Shown: positions 8,860-17,098 of the stretch, one piece after another
How positions within the stretch are numbered: position 1 is the stretch's first letter
Layout of the letters: each line of letters opens with the position of its first letter
From: Mycetohabitans endofungorum
Lineage (GTDB): Bacteria; Pseudomonadota; Gammaproteobacteria; Burkholderiales; Burkholderiaceae
Assembly: GCF_037477895.1 (NCBI RefSeq)
Contig: NZ_CP132744.1
Span: forward strand, 2,696,409-2,760,408
Direction of reading: 5' to 3'
DNA length: 64,000 nucleotides
Translations under genes and position numbers: made by a program
Notes under the pieces: generated by a model
Seen by the model: the letters and a program-made list of their open reading frames with translations, nothing else
Told to the model about the DNA's origin: nothing
The model's database searches: none

Positions 8860-9286
8860 GCCAGCGAGCTTGCGCGCTGCGCTCGTGGCCGCCCTTCCGC
8901 CCTTGCAATCGGCACCCGACGCGTTGAGCGTATTCATTGACCACGGCACGCTAGTGGCCACCGGTACGCACTCGCTATCGTTTGAGTATCGGTATGTACT
9001 GAATGTGCTGCTCCTGGACTATGCAGGCGACGCCGATGCGGTGATGGTAGCCATCATTGAATGGGTACGTGCGAACCAGCCCGATTTGGTCACCCATGCC
9101 GAGGCACGCGAGGACGGCATCACGTTCGAGGTGGATCTACTGAATCACGAAACGGCGGATCTATCGATCAAGCTTAAACTCACCGAGAGCGTCGTGGTGC
9201 GCACCGATGCATCGGGCCGACGCGTGATTGAGCATGTCAACGAGACGCTAGCCGAGGCAGTGATACCGGGGGCCGTACAGCCGTGA
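8852..9286 (+). CDS. R: tail completion protein R (P2 gpR family)
   Basis: The 144-residue product matches P2 gpR, which finishes the tail terminus. Conserved features are the opening NKPASLRAALVAALPPL, the FEYRYVLNVLLLDYAGDADA stretch and the central EWVRANQPDL. The ATG at 8852 (MNKPAS) fits the family start; an in-frame ATG at 8840 is possible. It overlaps the end of the Rz1-like gene by eight bases, and its stop overlaps the GTG of the next gene. Confidence 0.9.
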   Translation: MNKPASLRAALVAALPPLQSAPDALSVFIDHGTLVATGTHSLSFEYRYVLNVLLLDYAGDADAVMVAIIEWVRANQPDLVTHAEAREDGITFEVDLLNHETADLSIKLKLTESVVVRTDASGRRVIEHVNETLAEAVIPGAVQP

Positions 9287-9744
9287 ACGAACTCACGACA
9301 CTTGAACACTGGGCCGGCGCGCTGCTTGCGCGACTATCACCGGCCGCACGCCGCGCTGCACTGCACGACGTGGCGCGGGCGCTGCGGCAGGCGCAAAAAG
9401 CGCGCATTGCTGCGCAACGCAATCCCGATGGCACCGCGTACGCGCCACGTAAGGCGCGTACCAGCGCCCCGCGACTGCGTAACAAGCGCGGGCGAATTAA
9501 GCGTACGATGTTTGTGAAGTTGCGCACCGCGCGGCTAATGCGCACCGAGGTGAACAAGCATGAACTAGCCGTCGGATTCGTTGGCCGTGCCTCGCGCATC
9601 GCCCGCGTACACCAGTTCGGCGAACGCGAGCAGGTTGCACCACGTGGACCGTACCATCGCTATCCGGCGCGCCGGCTACTTGGCTTGACCGACGCCGAGC
9701 GAAGGCTGATTCGCGAGCGACTGCTGGCCCATATAGGTCGATAA
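9283..9744 (+). CDS. S: tail completion protein S (P2 gpS family, phage virion morphogenesis)
   Basis: The 153-residue product is the P2 gpS/phage virion morphogenesis family. Typical features are the basic central part (RKARTSAPRLRNKRGRIK), MFVKLRTARLMRTE, the VGFVGRASRIARVHQFGE motif, and the ending YPARRLLGLTDAERRLIRER. The GTG at 9283 overlaps the stop of gene R (GTGA). In related phages a DNA methyltransferase gene or gpV follows; here an unrelated cargo gene does. Confidence 0.9.
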   Translation: MNELTTLEHWAGALLARLSPAARRAALHDVARALRQAQKARIAAQRNPDGTAYAPRKARTSAPRLRNKRGRIKRTMFVKLRTARLMRTEVNKHELAVGFVGRASRIARVHQFGEREQVAPRGPYHRYPARRLLGLTDAERRLIRERLLAHIGR

Positions 9745-9900
9745 CTGGCTGCTTCTGCATGCCATGGCCCCTAGCTGGTTAACCCGTTACTTCTGCTCGA
9801 CCCGCCAACGGCTGTGCGCCGTCATGGCTTAGCCTAAGGTCCTAATCGACAACGCGTGATCCGCCTAAAATCTAGCGAGTGCGGCTCATGATTATGTTTA

Positions 9901-9960
9901 TTCGCCTGCTTTCATCTACATTACGGCGCGGCATCGCTTTGCGCTGCGTGTGTCTAACCT
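9901..9960 (+). promoter_or_regulatory. imperfect hrpII-like box with -10 element ahead of the F-box gene
   Basis: TTCG at 9901-9904 is followed after exactly 16 bases by TTAC at 9921-9924, then after 30 bases by TAACCT at 9955-9960. The HrpB-dependent promoters of Ralstonia and related Burkholderiaceae type III genes are TTCG-N16-TTCG followed by N30-32 and YANNNT. One base of the second half-site deviates (A for C at the third position, C for G at the fourth). If used, transcription would start near 9967, just ahead of the ATG at 9977. The match is short and could be chance. Confidence 0.3.
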
Positions 9961-9976
9961 CTTGCTGAACTTGCGA

Positions 9977-11386
9977 ATGGACTTCGATCTAAATGCTGCT
10001 TTAAACCATCACCAGGCCTACATCTGCGCGTTGGAAACGTGCCCGCAATCCGCCGCGTCAGCACCACCGCCATTGAAGCCGCCAAGCAGTGCCTTGACTA
10101 ACACGTCAGCCAGCCGGCGCACGACATACCGCGACTTGCCAGCCGAAATTCTTCAACAAGTGGCTGATCACATGCCGGCTGACGACATCGGCAATCTGTC
10201 AACGGTGAACAGCCAGACCTATCAAGCGCTGCAAGAAAGGCGACTGAGCTGGCTCTGCCACCAACGCATTTCCCATATCAGTGCACTGAATCGCACGTCG
10301 GTACAACAGTTATTGATCGAAATTGAGCGTATTGGCACCGACTTCCTGCGCGCTGAATTGCTTCAGGCGCTGTGGCTACGGATAAAAAAACAGTACGTAG
10401 TGAAGCCCGAGGTATTCATACCGGTCTTCCAAGCCGCAGGCCGTATTCCGAAGCAAGGCTTGCAGGTACAAAAAGACATGATTAAGGGCATACGGGCGAT
10501 TCCGATCCAGCACCAACGCAATATGTACAGGTTCGTATATGCAGACGCCGAACGACGCTCCCCTGAACAGGGCAGTACCTGGGGGGCGGTTGCGTCGCTG
10601 CTAGACAGCTACGTTTATGAAGCGCAGTTTGACCCACCGCAGATTGAAAGCGAATATCGGGCTTTTCTGGGCCGACTTCCCGCATTGGACACATCCGGAC
10701 AAGCGGAATTGATAGCGGCATTAGCCACACAGCTGGGAGCATTCTCAAATCGTCCCTCGCCCGAATATCCTCCTCATAGTAATGCTTTTACAAGCGCGAC
10801 AATTATTGAATTATACGAAACACTGTTCCAATGGATGCAACGCCTGCCAGCGTCGCATCGGGGCGCGCCAATCGGCGAACTAGCCAATCGAGTATGGATG
10901 TTGCCAAAGGCACAAAGGCCAGTGTACCTCGCCCATCTACGGCATTTGACGTTGTCACTGCCGGATCATCAATTAGGCAGCGCGTTACACTACCTACCAG
11001 GTGCTGTAATGATGCTTCTACCACCCGATCAACATGCGCATGAGCTTTCGCTGCTCGAACCCGCCCTGCAGCGCGTGCTACCTGCACAGCGCGATCTAGT
11101 GGTTCTCGGGCTGCTTGAAGAAACATCGCGGTTGAACGACGTGCTGTTAAAGCAGGTATGGCAGCGCGCAATGCGCTTGCTGGACGGCAGCAAGGGACCC
11201 GGCATAGCGGAAGCGTTCCACCATATCCACATATGGACTGGACTGAAACTCAATAGCCAGCAATGGGAAGCCGCAAAAACTGAAATGAAGGCCTTCTTCG
11301 CGCGTAACCAATTCGATCAGGCAACCTACAATGAGATGCTGAACTCTGATAACTATAGTTGGTTCCGCATGTATCAGACACCGTAA
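9977..11386 (+). CDS. F-box-like protein, prophage cargo, candidate effector
   Basis: The 469-residue protein has no phage counterpart. Residues 1-50 are rich in Ser, Pro, Ala and Thr, like a type III secretion leader. Residues 51-95 contain an F-box-like motif: YRDLPAEILQQVADHMPADD then NLSTVNSQTYQAL, with the conserved Leu-Pro, Ile/Leu, Asp and Val spacing of eukaryotic F-boxes that bind Skp1. The rest is predicted all-helical with loose repeats built on Arg/Gln-x3-Leu-x2-Leu patterns (AQRPVYLAHLRHLTLSLP, AQRDLVVLGLLEETSRL), perhaps a substrate-binding helical solenoid. A GTG at 9950 could add nine residues; neither start has a good ribosome-binding site. Its base composition is visibly more AT-rich than the flanking phage genes. 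It lies between genes S and V and ends where a methyltransferase gene is cut off. The role as a host ubiquitin-ligase adaptor mimic is inference. Confidence 0.7.
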   Translation: MDFDLNAALNHHQAYICALETCPQSAASAPPPLKPPSSALTNTSASRRTTYRDLPAEILQQVADHMPADDIGNLSTVNSQTYQALQERRLSWLCHQRISHISALNRTSVQQLLIEIERIGTDFLRAELLQALWLRIKKQYVVKPEVFIPVFQAAGRIPKQGLQVQKDMIKGIRAIPIQHQRNMYRFVYADAERRSPEQGSTWGAVASLLDSYVYEAQFDPPQIESEYRAFLGRLPALDTSGQAELIAALATQLGAFSNRPSPEYPPHSNAFTSATIIELYETLFQWMQRLPASHRGAPIGELANRVWMLPKAQRPVYLAHLRHLTLSLPDHQLGSALHYLPGAVMMLLPPDQHAHELSLLEPALQRVLPAQRDLVVLGLLEETSRLNDVLLKQVWQRAMRLLDGSKGPGIAEAFHHIHIWTGLKLNSQQWEAAKTEMKAFFARNQFDQATYNEMLNSDNYSWFRMYQTP

Positions 11387-11398
11387 TTGGCTTGCGGC

Positions 11399-11671
11399 CG
11401 CGATGCTGCACCAAAACGCCCACGCGCGCTGGTCCATGTTGTCACACTCAAAATTCTCATAGACCGCCTTTTTGCCACCGTGGATGTACTTGCGCATCGG
11501 CGGCTGTGCACGCGTGCTCGCATGCAAGCCGCCCGACGAATACGGCGGGTCAGTGAGAACCATATCGATCGACTGGTCGGGCAATTCGCGTGCAAAGTGC
11601 AGTGCGTCGCTCGGATGCAGTCGATTGACGATCTCAGACAGCGCGTTGGAACAGATAGACGTAGAACTCAT
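11399..11671 (-). pseudogene. truncated phage DNA methyltransferase (N-terminal part)
   Basis: On the minus strand from an ATG at 11671 the frame reads MSSTSICSNALSEIVNRLHP, then SIDMVLTDPPYSSGG with the N4/N6-methyltransferase motif DPPY, and KAVYENFECDNMDQRAWAFW. After WAFWCS (near 11399) the family-like sequence stops and the frame reads antisense into the F-box gene. Burkholderia P2-like phages carry a full methyltransferase in this position and orientation. About two thirds of the gene, including the SAM-binding motif I region expected after the break, is missing, so it should be inactive. Confidence 0.8.
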
Positions 11672-11810
11672 GCGAATCAAGCGATAAAGCCCGATGGGGC
11701 CGCATTGTCTGATCGGTGCACGTGCCGCTGCACGATGCGCCGGCTGTGTGGGCCGCCGCGACACAGGCCAATGCGTGCACCGCGCTCACGCGCCCGGCAA
11801 CATGGGCGAC

Positions 11811-12512
11811 ATGGATGCCAATGAACTGTGTCGCCTGATCGTCAATCTGATCCGCAAGGGTGTGGTGCTGGATGTCAATTGCGCGAGTTGCCCGCCAACC
11901 TGCCGTGTGGCCGTCGGTGACGCAACCGATGCGCAAGGCGCAGGCTTGCAGACCAATTGGATTCCGTGGATAACGCTCGCGGCCGGCACCACACGCGAGT
12001 GGCTGCCGCCCACGAAGGGCGAGCAAGTGCTGCTGCTGTGCCCGATGGGCGACCCTGCACAAGGCGTCGCGCTGCGCGGGCTGTTTTCCGACTGCGTTGA
12101 CACGCCGTCGCGTGATCCGGCCGTGCACACGCGCGTGTATCCGGATGGCGCATGCGTTCGCTACGACCATGCGAGCCACACACTGAGCGCCACGTTGCCT
12201 GACGGCGCCTGTGTACAAATCGTGTCGCCCGCTTCCGTCACCGTGCACACGGGCACCGCGATCGTCAAAGCCGATTGCATCACGCTCGACGCCGAGCAAA
12301 CCACTTGCACCGGCGCGCTGCTCGTTCAAGGCCCCTTCACGTTCGAATCGGGTATGACGGGGCAGGGCGGCCAAGACAGCGGATCCGGCGCGACGATGAC
12401 CATCGATGGACAAGCGCACTTCACCGGCGACGTCACGTCACAAGGCGTAAGCCTGCCACGTCACACGCACCGCGATCAGGGCGACGGGCAACTGGTGAGC
12501 GCGCCGCAATGA
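11811..12512 (+). CDS. V: baseplate assembly/spike protein (P2 gpV family)
   Basis: The 233-residue protein matches gpV, the membrane-piercing spike at the tail tip. Features: N-terminal DANELCRLIVNLIRKGVVLD; an OB-fold region with TRVAVGD-like and GEQVLLLCPMGDPAQGVALR; and a C-terminal beta-rich part with HFTGDVTSQGVSLPRHTHRD, where the His-containing end likely binds the tip metal. The start at 11811 (MDANE) fits the family; an ATG three codons earlier is also possible. It overlaps the W gene by four bases. Confidence 0.92.
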   Translation: MDANELCRLIVNLIRKGVVLDVNCASCPPTCRVAVGDATDAQGAGLQTNWIPWITLAAGTTREWLPPTKGEQVLLLCPMGDPAQGVALRGLFSDCVDTPSRDPAVHTRVYPDGACVRYDHASHTLSATLPDGACVQIVSPASVTVHTGTAIVKADCITLDAEQTTCTGALLVQGPFTFESGMTGQGGQDSGSGATMTIDGQAHFTGDVTSQGVSLPRHTHRDQGDGQLVSAPQ

Positions 12513-12880
12513 AAGGCATGAACGCGACCACGGGACGCACCGTCACCGGCTTGGCCCACCTGTACCAGTCGATTGCGCGCATCATCACCACGCCGCTGGG
12601 CACGTGTCTTCAGCGCCGCACATTCGGCTCGGACGTACCAGAACACGTTGACGCGCCCAACAACGGCACGACGCGCACGCGGCTGTACGCGGCGATTGCC
12701 ACCGCACTGATGCGTTGGGAGCCACGACTAATCCTCACGCGCGTGCAGCTCAGCGGCGAGCCTGCCGAAATGCGAGCGGGCAGGCAGATGGTCGATATTG
12801 AAGGCATGACGGCCGAGACCGGCGAAGCGTTCAGTGTGCGTGTGCCGATGTCCGCTTCGGGTTCGGAGCGCCGCGCATGA
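12509..12880 (+). CDS. W: baseplate wedge protein (P2 gpW family, lysozyme/gp25-like)
   Basis: The 123-residue product matches P2 gpW/T4 gp25. It opens MKGMNATTGRTVTGLAHLYQ and continues SIARIITTPLGTCLQRRTFG, DAPNNGTTRTRLYAAIATAL and a short C-terminal domain. The family holds the baseplate wedges to the tube. The ATG overlaps the V stop and its own stop overlaps the J ATG, so V-W-J are translationally coupled. Confidence 0.93.
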   Translation: MKGMNATTGRTVTGLAHLYQSIARIITTPLGTCLQRRTFGSDVPEHVDAPNNGTTRTRLYAAIATALMRWEPRLILTRVQLSGEPAEMRAGRQMVDIEGMTAETGEAFSVRVPMSASGSERRA

Positions 12881-13782
12881 GCACCACCCCGATTGACCTG
12901 TCGCAGCTGCCCGCGCCCGATGTCATCGAGCCGCTCGATTACGAGACGCTGCTCGCGCAACGCAAGGCGCGGCTGATTGCGCTGTACCCGCCCGACGAAC
13001 AAGCACAGGTTGCCGCGACGCTCGCGCTCGAGTCCGAGCCGATGGTCAAGCTGTTGCAGGAAAGCGCGTACCGTGAACTGATACTGCGCCAGCGCGTGAA
13101 CGATGCGGCGCGCGCGTTGCTGCTCGCGTACGCGACTGGTGCCACGTTAGACCACTTGGGGGCACTGTTCGATGTCAAGCGGCTGCTCATTTCCGCCGGC
13201 GACCCTCAAGCCGGTCGCGATCCGGTGTATGAGGATTGCGACGATTACCGCGAGCGTATCCAACTGGCCCCACGCGGCTTCTCGGTCGCCGGCCCGCTTG
13301 ATGCGTACGTTTTCCACGCACGCTCGGCCGATGGCCGCGTGCTGTCAGCCGACGCATACAGCCCGTCGCCGTGCGTGATGGTCGTCACCATTTTGTCGCG
13401 CGAAGGCGACGGCACGGCCAGCGACGCGCTGCTGGCCGTCGTGCGCGAAGCATTGGAAAAAAAGCGCCCGCAAACGGACGAAGTGATCGTGCGCAGCGCC
13501 AAGATTGTCCCCTACACGATTCGCGCGACGCTGAAATTCTTTAGTGGCCCAGACCGCGCGGTGGCCCTCGCAGAAGCGAACCGGCGCACCGCGCAATTCG
13601 CGCGCGACATGCATCGCATCGGCCGTGAGGTCACGAAAGATGGGTTGTATGCGTCGATGCGCGTGGCCGGCGTGCAGAAAGTGTTGCTCGACACCCCCGC
13701 TGACGGCGTAGCGGTGGCCCGCGATGAAGCGGCCTATTGCACCGGCATTGAGCTCATCGACGGTGGGGTGGCCAATGAGTGA
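12877..13782 (+). CDS. J: baseplate J family protein (P2 gpJ)
   Basis: The 301-residue product is the baseplate J protein, which builds the edge of the baseplate. Recognisable features are LSQLPAPDVIEPLDYETLLA, the YRELILRQRVNDAARALLLA helix, ATLDHLGALFDVKRL, the core YRERIQLAPRGFSVAGPLDA and VSLSREG-like VVTILSREGDGTAS. It is full length compared with P2 gpJ (302 residues) and overlaps both W and I. Confidence 0.94.
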   Translation: MSTTPIDLSQLPAPDVIEPLDYETLLAQRKARLIALYPPDEQAQVAATLALESEPMVKLLQESAYRELILRQRVNDAARALLLAYATGATLDHLGALFDVKRLLISAGDPQAGRDPVYEDCDDYRERIQLAPRGFSVAGPLDAYVFHARSADGRVLSADAYSPSPCVMVVTILSREGDGTASDALLAVVREALEKKRPQTDEVIVRSAKIVPYTIRATLKFFSGPDRAVALAEANRRTAQFARDMHRIGREVTKDGLYASMRVAGVQKVLLDTPADGVAVARDEAAYCTGIELIDGGVANE

Positions 13783-14317
13783 GCTGCTACCACCGAGTGC
13801 GACGCGACTGGAGCGGCGTCTTGCCACCACGAATGCACGCCTGTCGGACATCGCAGTGCCGCTGAGCACGCTGATGAACGCCGACGCGGTGCCGCTCTCG
13901 TTACTGCCGTGGCTGGCGTGGCACCTGGGTGTCGACACGTGAAAGGACTATTGGCCTGAATCGGTCAAACGCGCGCGCGTGCGCAGCGCGATTCGCATCG
14001 CCCGCCAAAAGGGCACGGCCGAAGCCGTGCGGCAAGTGTGCGCGTCGTTTGGCGCGCATGTCGCGATGCGTGAATGGTTCGAGCAGACACCGCGGGGCAA
14101 GCCCGGCACGTTCGAGATTGTCATGACCGTGGGCGAGCGCGGCGACCTGCCCTGTACGGCGCAGTACGTGGCCGACATCATCGCCGAAGTGGATCGCGTC
14201 AAGCGCGGCAGCGCGCACTACACGTTCACGCAGCACACGGTGCGCGCCGGAACCGTGGCCGTGGTCGCAGCGACCCGCATTGGGCTGTACCGGCGTCTTT
14301 TTCTCTCGGATGTTTGA
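13775..14317 (+). pseudogene. I: tail protein I (P2 gpI) interrupted by a TGA stop
   Basis: The frame opens at 13775 (MSELLPPSATRLERRL) and reads LPWLAWHLGVDT, then meets TGA at 13940-13942, and continues in the same frame with KDYWPESVKRARVRSAIRIA through to a stop at 14315-14317. In the family this position is a Trp (DxWxxxWP), so a TGG to TGA change explains the stop. The rest of the 180-residue frame is intact and family-like (KGTAEAVRQVCASFGA, RIGLYRRLFLSDV). Baseplate and fibre attachment would fail unless the stop is read through. No downstream start with a ribosome-binding site is apparent. Confidence 0.88.
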
Positions 14318-14318
14318 C

Positions 14319-16280
14319 ATGACAGGCACGCTTATTACGGTCGCCGACGCGTTTCGCGCCGCATTGATCGCGCCCGGCCACACGGGCACCACTGCGCACC
14401 GGGTCACGCACATTGGCTTGTGCACCGCGTCGTTTGATGCGTCGAACCGGTCACTGACGCAGCTGCCCTATGAACTTAAGCGTATTGATACGTTTGGCGG
14501 GCAACCGATCGACGCGACGACGATCCACATCACGATGCACGACGACTCGCCCGATCAGTATGCGCTGTACGGGTTCGGGCTCTACCTTGAGGATGGCACG
14601 CTCGCCGCGTATTACAGTCAACCGGTCGGGCACGGCCCGATCATGGAAAAATCCGCGGCCGCCACACTGCTGCTGTCCACTGATATCCGCTTCGTAACGA
14701 TTGATGCGGCCACGCTCGAGTTTGGACCGGCGTCATTCTTAAACCCGCCGGCGACGACTGACGCGCGCGGGGTTGTCGAGCTTGCGACTCAGGCCGAAGT
14801 CAACGCCGGCAAAGATGACTCGCGGGTGCTCACGCCGCGCACCGCCGCGCGTCGCTATGCCCCGCGCGATTGGGTGCTCACGCATGCGCTGCCGCTGCGT
14901 GGGGAGCTTGATGCGCACGCGGACCTGAACACGCTCGTCACCTCGGGCATCTATCATCAAACGTATCAGGCTGGACACGCGGCGACCTCCTTAAATTACC
15001 CTGTTCCGGTGCCAGGCCGGCTGCAAGTGTATGCGGCCGGGCGCTCCGTGTACCAAACCTATTCGCTGTTTAACAGCAGTGTGCATTACACGCGCGTGCG
15101 CTACAACGGCTTATGGAGCACGTGGCGACGCCTATTGGATGATGCCTCTGACGTGCTGGTCAACGGCATCGGCGCGTTTTATGGCACGCTCACCGACCTG
15201 CCCACGCCGCGCGCGGGCGTGATAGTGGGCGCCAACAGCGGGGGACGCATTGCCTTTCACTGTCCGCACGCGCCAGCAGACCAGCAAGTCTGGGACGTGA
15301 AGACGAGCACGAATGCGTTCGACGCGCGCCTACTTGACGACACCGGGGCCACGATCCGCCCTTGGCTAACGGTCAATCGTACGGGCACGAGCGTCACGAC
15401 AGTGCAGCTTGCGCGCAGCGACGGACGCGTGTTGATCGGCGAAGGCGCCACCGACGACGGGGCGAGCACGTTGCAAGTGGCCGGTATAGCGACCGCCGCC
15501 ACACCTGCCGTCGGAGATGTGTCACGCAAGCTCGCGACGACACAGTTTGTTGCCAACGCGATCCGTGAGGCGTCCATCGGTCAAATCATCATCGAGGCGC
15601 GCACCACCGTGCGGGCGGGCTGCCTGAAACTGGCGGGCGTGTTGATCCAGCGGGACGACTATCCGCAATTGTGGACCTACGCGCAGACTTGTGGCGCGCT
15701 CGTGTCCGAAGACGAATGGCCCTATCATCCCGGGTGCTTCTCCACCGGCGACGGTGAGACGACGTTTCGGATCCCCGAGGTGCGCGGTGAGCACCTGCGC
15801 TTTTGGGATGACGGGCGCGGCGTTGATCCGGGCCGCGACATCGGCACGTGGCAGGACAGCCAGAACCGCCGACACGCCCACTCGGCAAGGGCCTCGTGGG
15901 ACGGTGAACATCACCATACTGGGCTGACCGATGAACAAGGCCATCACCAGCATGGCGGCCACGCCCACCCTGTGGGCGACCACCAACACATTTCGCCGTG
16001 GGGGGAAAACCACCCTGGGTATAACCCACCCTGGGGATTTCATGGCGGCAATAATCTAATCGGCTCACAACGCACTGATGGGGACAACGTATGGGGCATG
16101 ACCAGCTGGAACGGCGGGCATAGCCACGGTGTGCATATCGACCCCGCAGGTCTGCACCGCCATACCGTGCACCTCGACGCAGAGGGCATACACACCCATA
16201 TCGTGACCATTAATATCGACGGCGGCATGGAAGCGCGCCCGTGCAACATCGCGCTGCTCGCGATGATCCGCGCCTACTAA
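14319..16280 (+). CDS. H: tail fibre protein (P2 gpH-like) with His-rich tip
   Basis: The 653-residue fibre has an N-terminal baseplate-binding domain (TLITVADAFRAALIAPGHTG), a phage tail-fibre repeat (GVVELATQAEVNAGKDDSRV), a variable middle and a tail-collar domain (LAGVLIQRDDYPQLW, FRIPEVRGEHLRFWDDGRGV). The last 130 residues carry many HxH pairs (GEHHH, GHHQHGGHAH, GDHQH, GHSHG, LHRH, IHTH), as in T4-type fibre tips that bind iron. Host recognition is expected to lie in the middle and tip. The ATG at 14319 comes two bases after the gene I stop, with CGGAT nearby. Confidence 0.9.
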   Translation: MTGTLITVADAFRAALIAPGHTGTTAHRVTHIGLCTASFDASNRSLTQLPYELKRIDTFGGQPIDATTIHITMHDDSPDQYALYGFGLYLEDGTLAAYYSQPVGHGPIMEKSAAATLLLSTDIRFVTIDAATLEFGPASFLNPPATTDARGVVELATQAEVNAGKDDSRVLTPRTAARRYAPRDWVLTHALPLRGELDAHADLNTLVTSGIYHQTYQAGHAATSLNYPVPVPGRLQVYAAGRSVYQTYSLFNSSVHYTRVRYNGLWSTWRRLLDDASDVLVNGIGAFYGTLTDLPTPRAGVIVGANSGGRIAFHCPHAPADQQVWDVKTSTNAFDARLLDDTGATIRPWLTVNRTGTSVTTVQLARSDGRVLIGEGATDDGASTLQVAGIATAATPAVGDVSRKLATTQFVANAIREASIGQIIIEARTTVRAGCLKLAGVLIQRDDYPQLWTYAQTCGALVSEDEWPYHPGCFSTGDGETTFRIPEVRGEHLRFWDDGRGVDPGRDIGTWQDSQNRRHAHSARASWDGEHHHTGLTDEQGHHQHGGHAHPVGDHQHISPWGENHPGYNPPWGFHGGNNLIGSQRTDGDNVWGMTSWNGGHSHGVHIDPAGLHRHTVHLDAEGIHTHIVTINIDGGMEARPCNIALLAMIRAY

Positions 16281-16294
16281 TCCGGTCATCTCTT

Positions 16295-17053
16295 ATGCTG
16301 ATACACCAATACGACCACCAAACCGGCCAATACGTCAGCAGCCGCCTCGCTGACCCGGACCCAATCAACCCAATCCGTTGGCTCATCCCCTCTTGCTGCA
16401 CCGACGTGCCACTGCCAGAGCGCTAGCGCAATCAATGGCCATTTTTCCGCGACGGCGCATGGGTGCTACTGCCCGACTTTCGCGGCCAGCGCTTATTCCG
16501 CAAAGTCAATGGCGCAGCGGCAGAAATCCTTGCCCCCGGCATCACCGCCGACGACGCGGGACTCACGCCGATCCCGTGCCCTGGTGACGAATACGTGTGG
16601 ACAGACGAGGGCTGGCAGATCGATCCGCGCATCGTCGCGCAGCGCGAGCGCGACGCGGCAATGCGCGAATTTGACCGACGCATGAGCGAGGCGCAGGCGG
16701 CCAACGCGGGTAAAGCCGATGCGTATGCGGCGGGCCTGCTATCCGACGAGCAAGTGGCTCTATTCAAGGCATGGAGCCATTACCAGATGGAACTCGTCCG
16801 CGTCGTGAATGCCGCCGACTTTCCGGCCCACGTCCAATGGCCGGCGCCCCCGGATGAACAGGCCATTGTCACCAAAGTGCTATCGGAGCGCGTGCTCTCG
16901 CAGGTGCACGAGCAAAAAGCACATCGCGCGTCACGCTACGCCGTGCAACATGCCGCCGTGCAACACGCCGATGACACGTCGCTCGACGACGAGCCAGTGC
17001 CCGAGCTCGATACGGACACCGCCTCCACGCCCGATGTCTCCGACAGCGAATAG
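16295..17053 (+). pseudogene. G: tail fibre assembly protein (P2 gpG/Tfa-like) interrupted by a TAG stop
   Basis: Translation from ATG 16295 gives MLIHQYDHQTGQYVSSRLAD, then CTDVPLPER, and stops at TAG 16424-16426. The same frame goes on as NQWPFFRDGAWVLLPDFRGQ and stays open to 17051 with typical Tfa features (WTDEGWQIDP, YAAGLLSDEQ, AWSHYQMELVRVV). The fibre chaperone is therefore split after 43 residues; a CAG to TAG change would explain it. The C-terminal tail (AVQHADDTSLDDEP) is longer and more acidic than usual. A downstream ATG at 16463 might give an N-terminally truncated product. Confidence 0.85.
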
Positions 17054-17098
17054 CCGACCATCGTTACCCCATGACCTGCCACCGAAGGAGTGTTTAAC

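Noticed and set aside
13940..13942. TGA in gene I as selenocysteine or programmed readthrough
   Set aside because: The family has Trp here, no selenocysteine-type stem-loop follows directly, and the gene has no reason to recode; a nonsense mutation is simpler.
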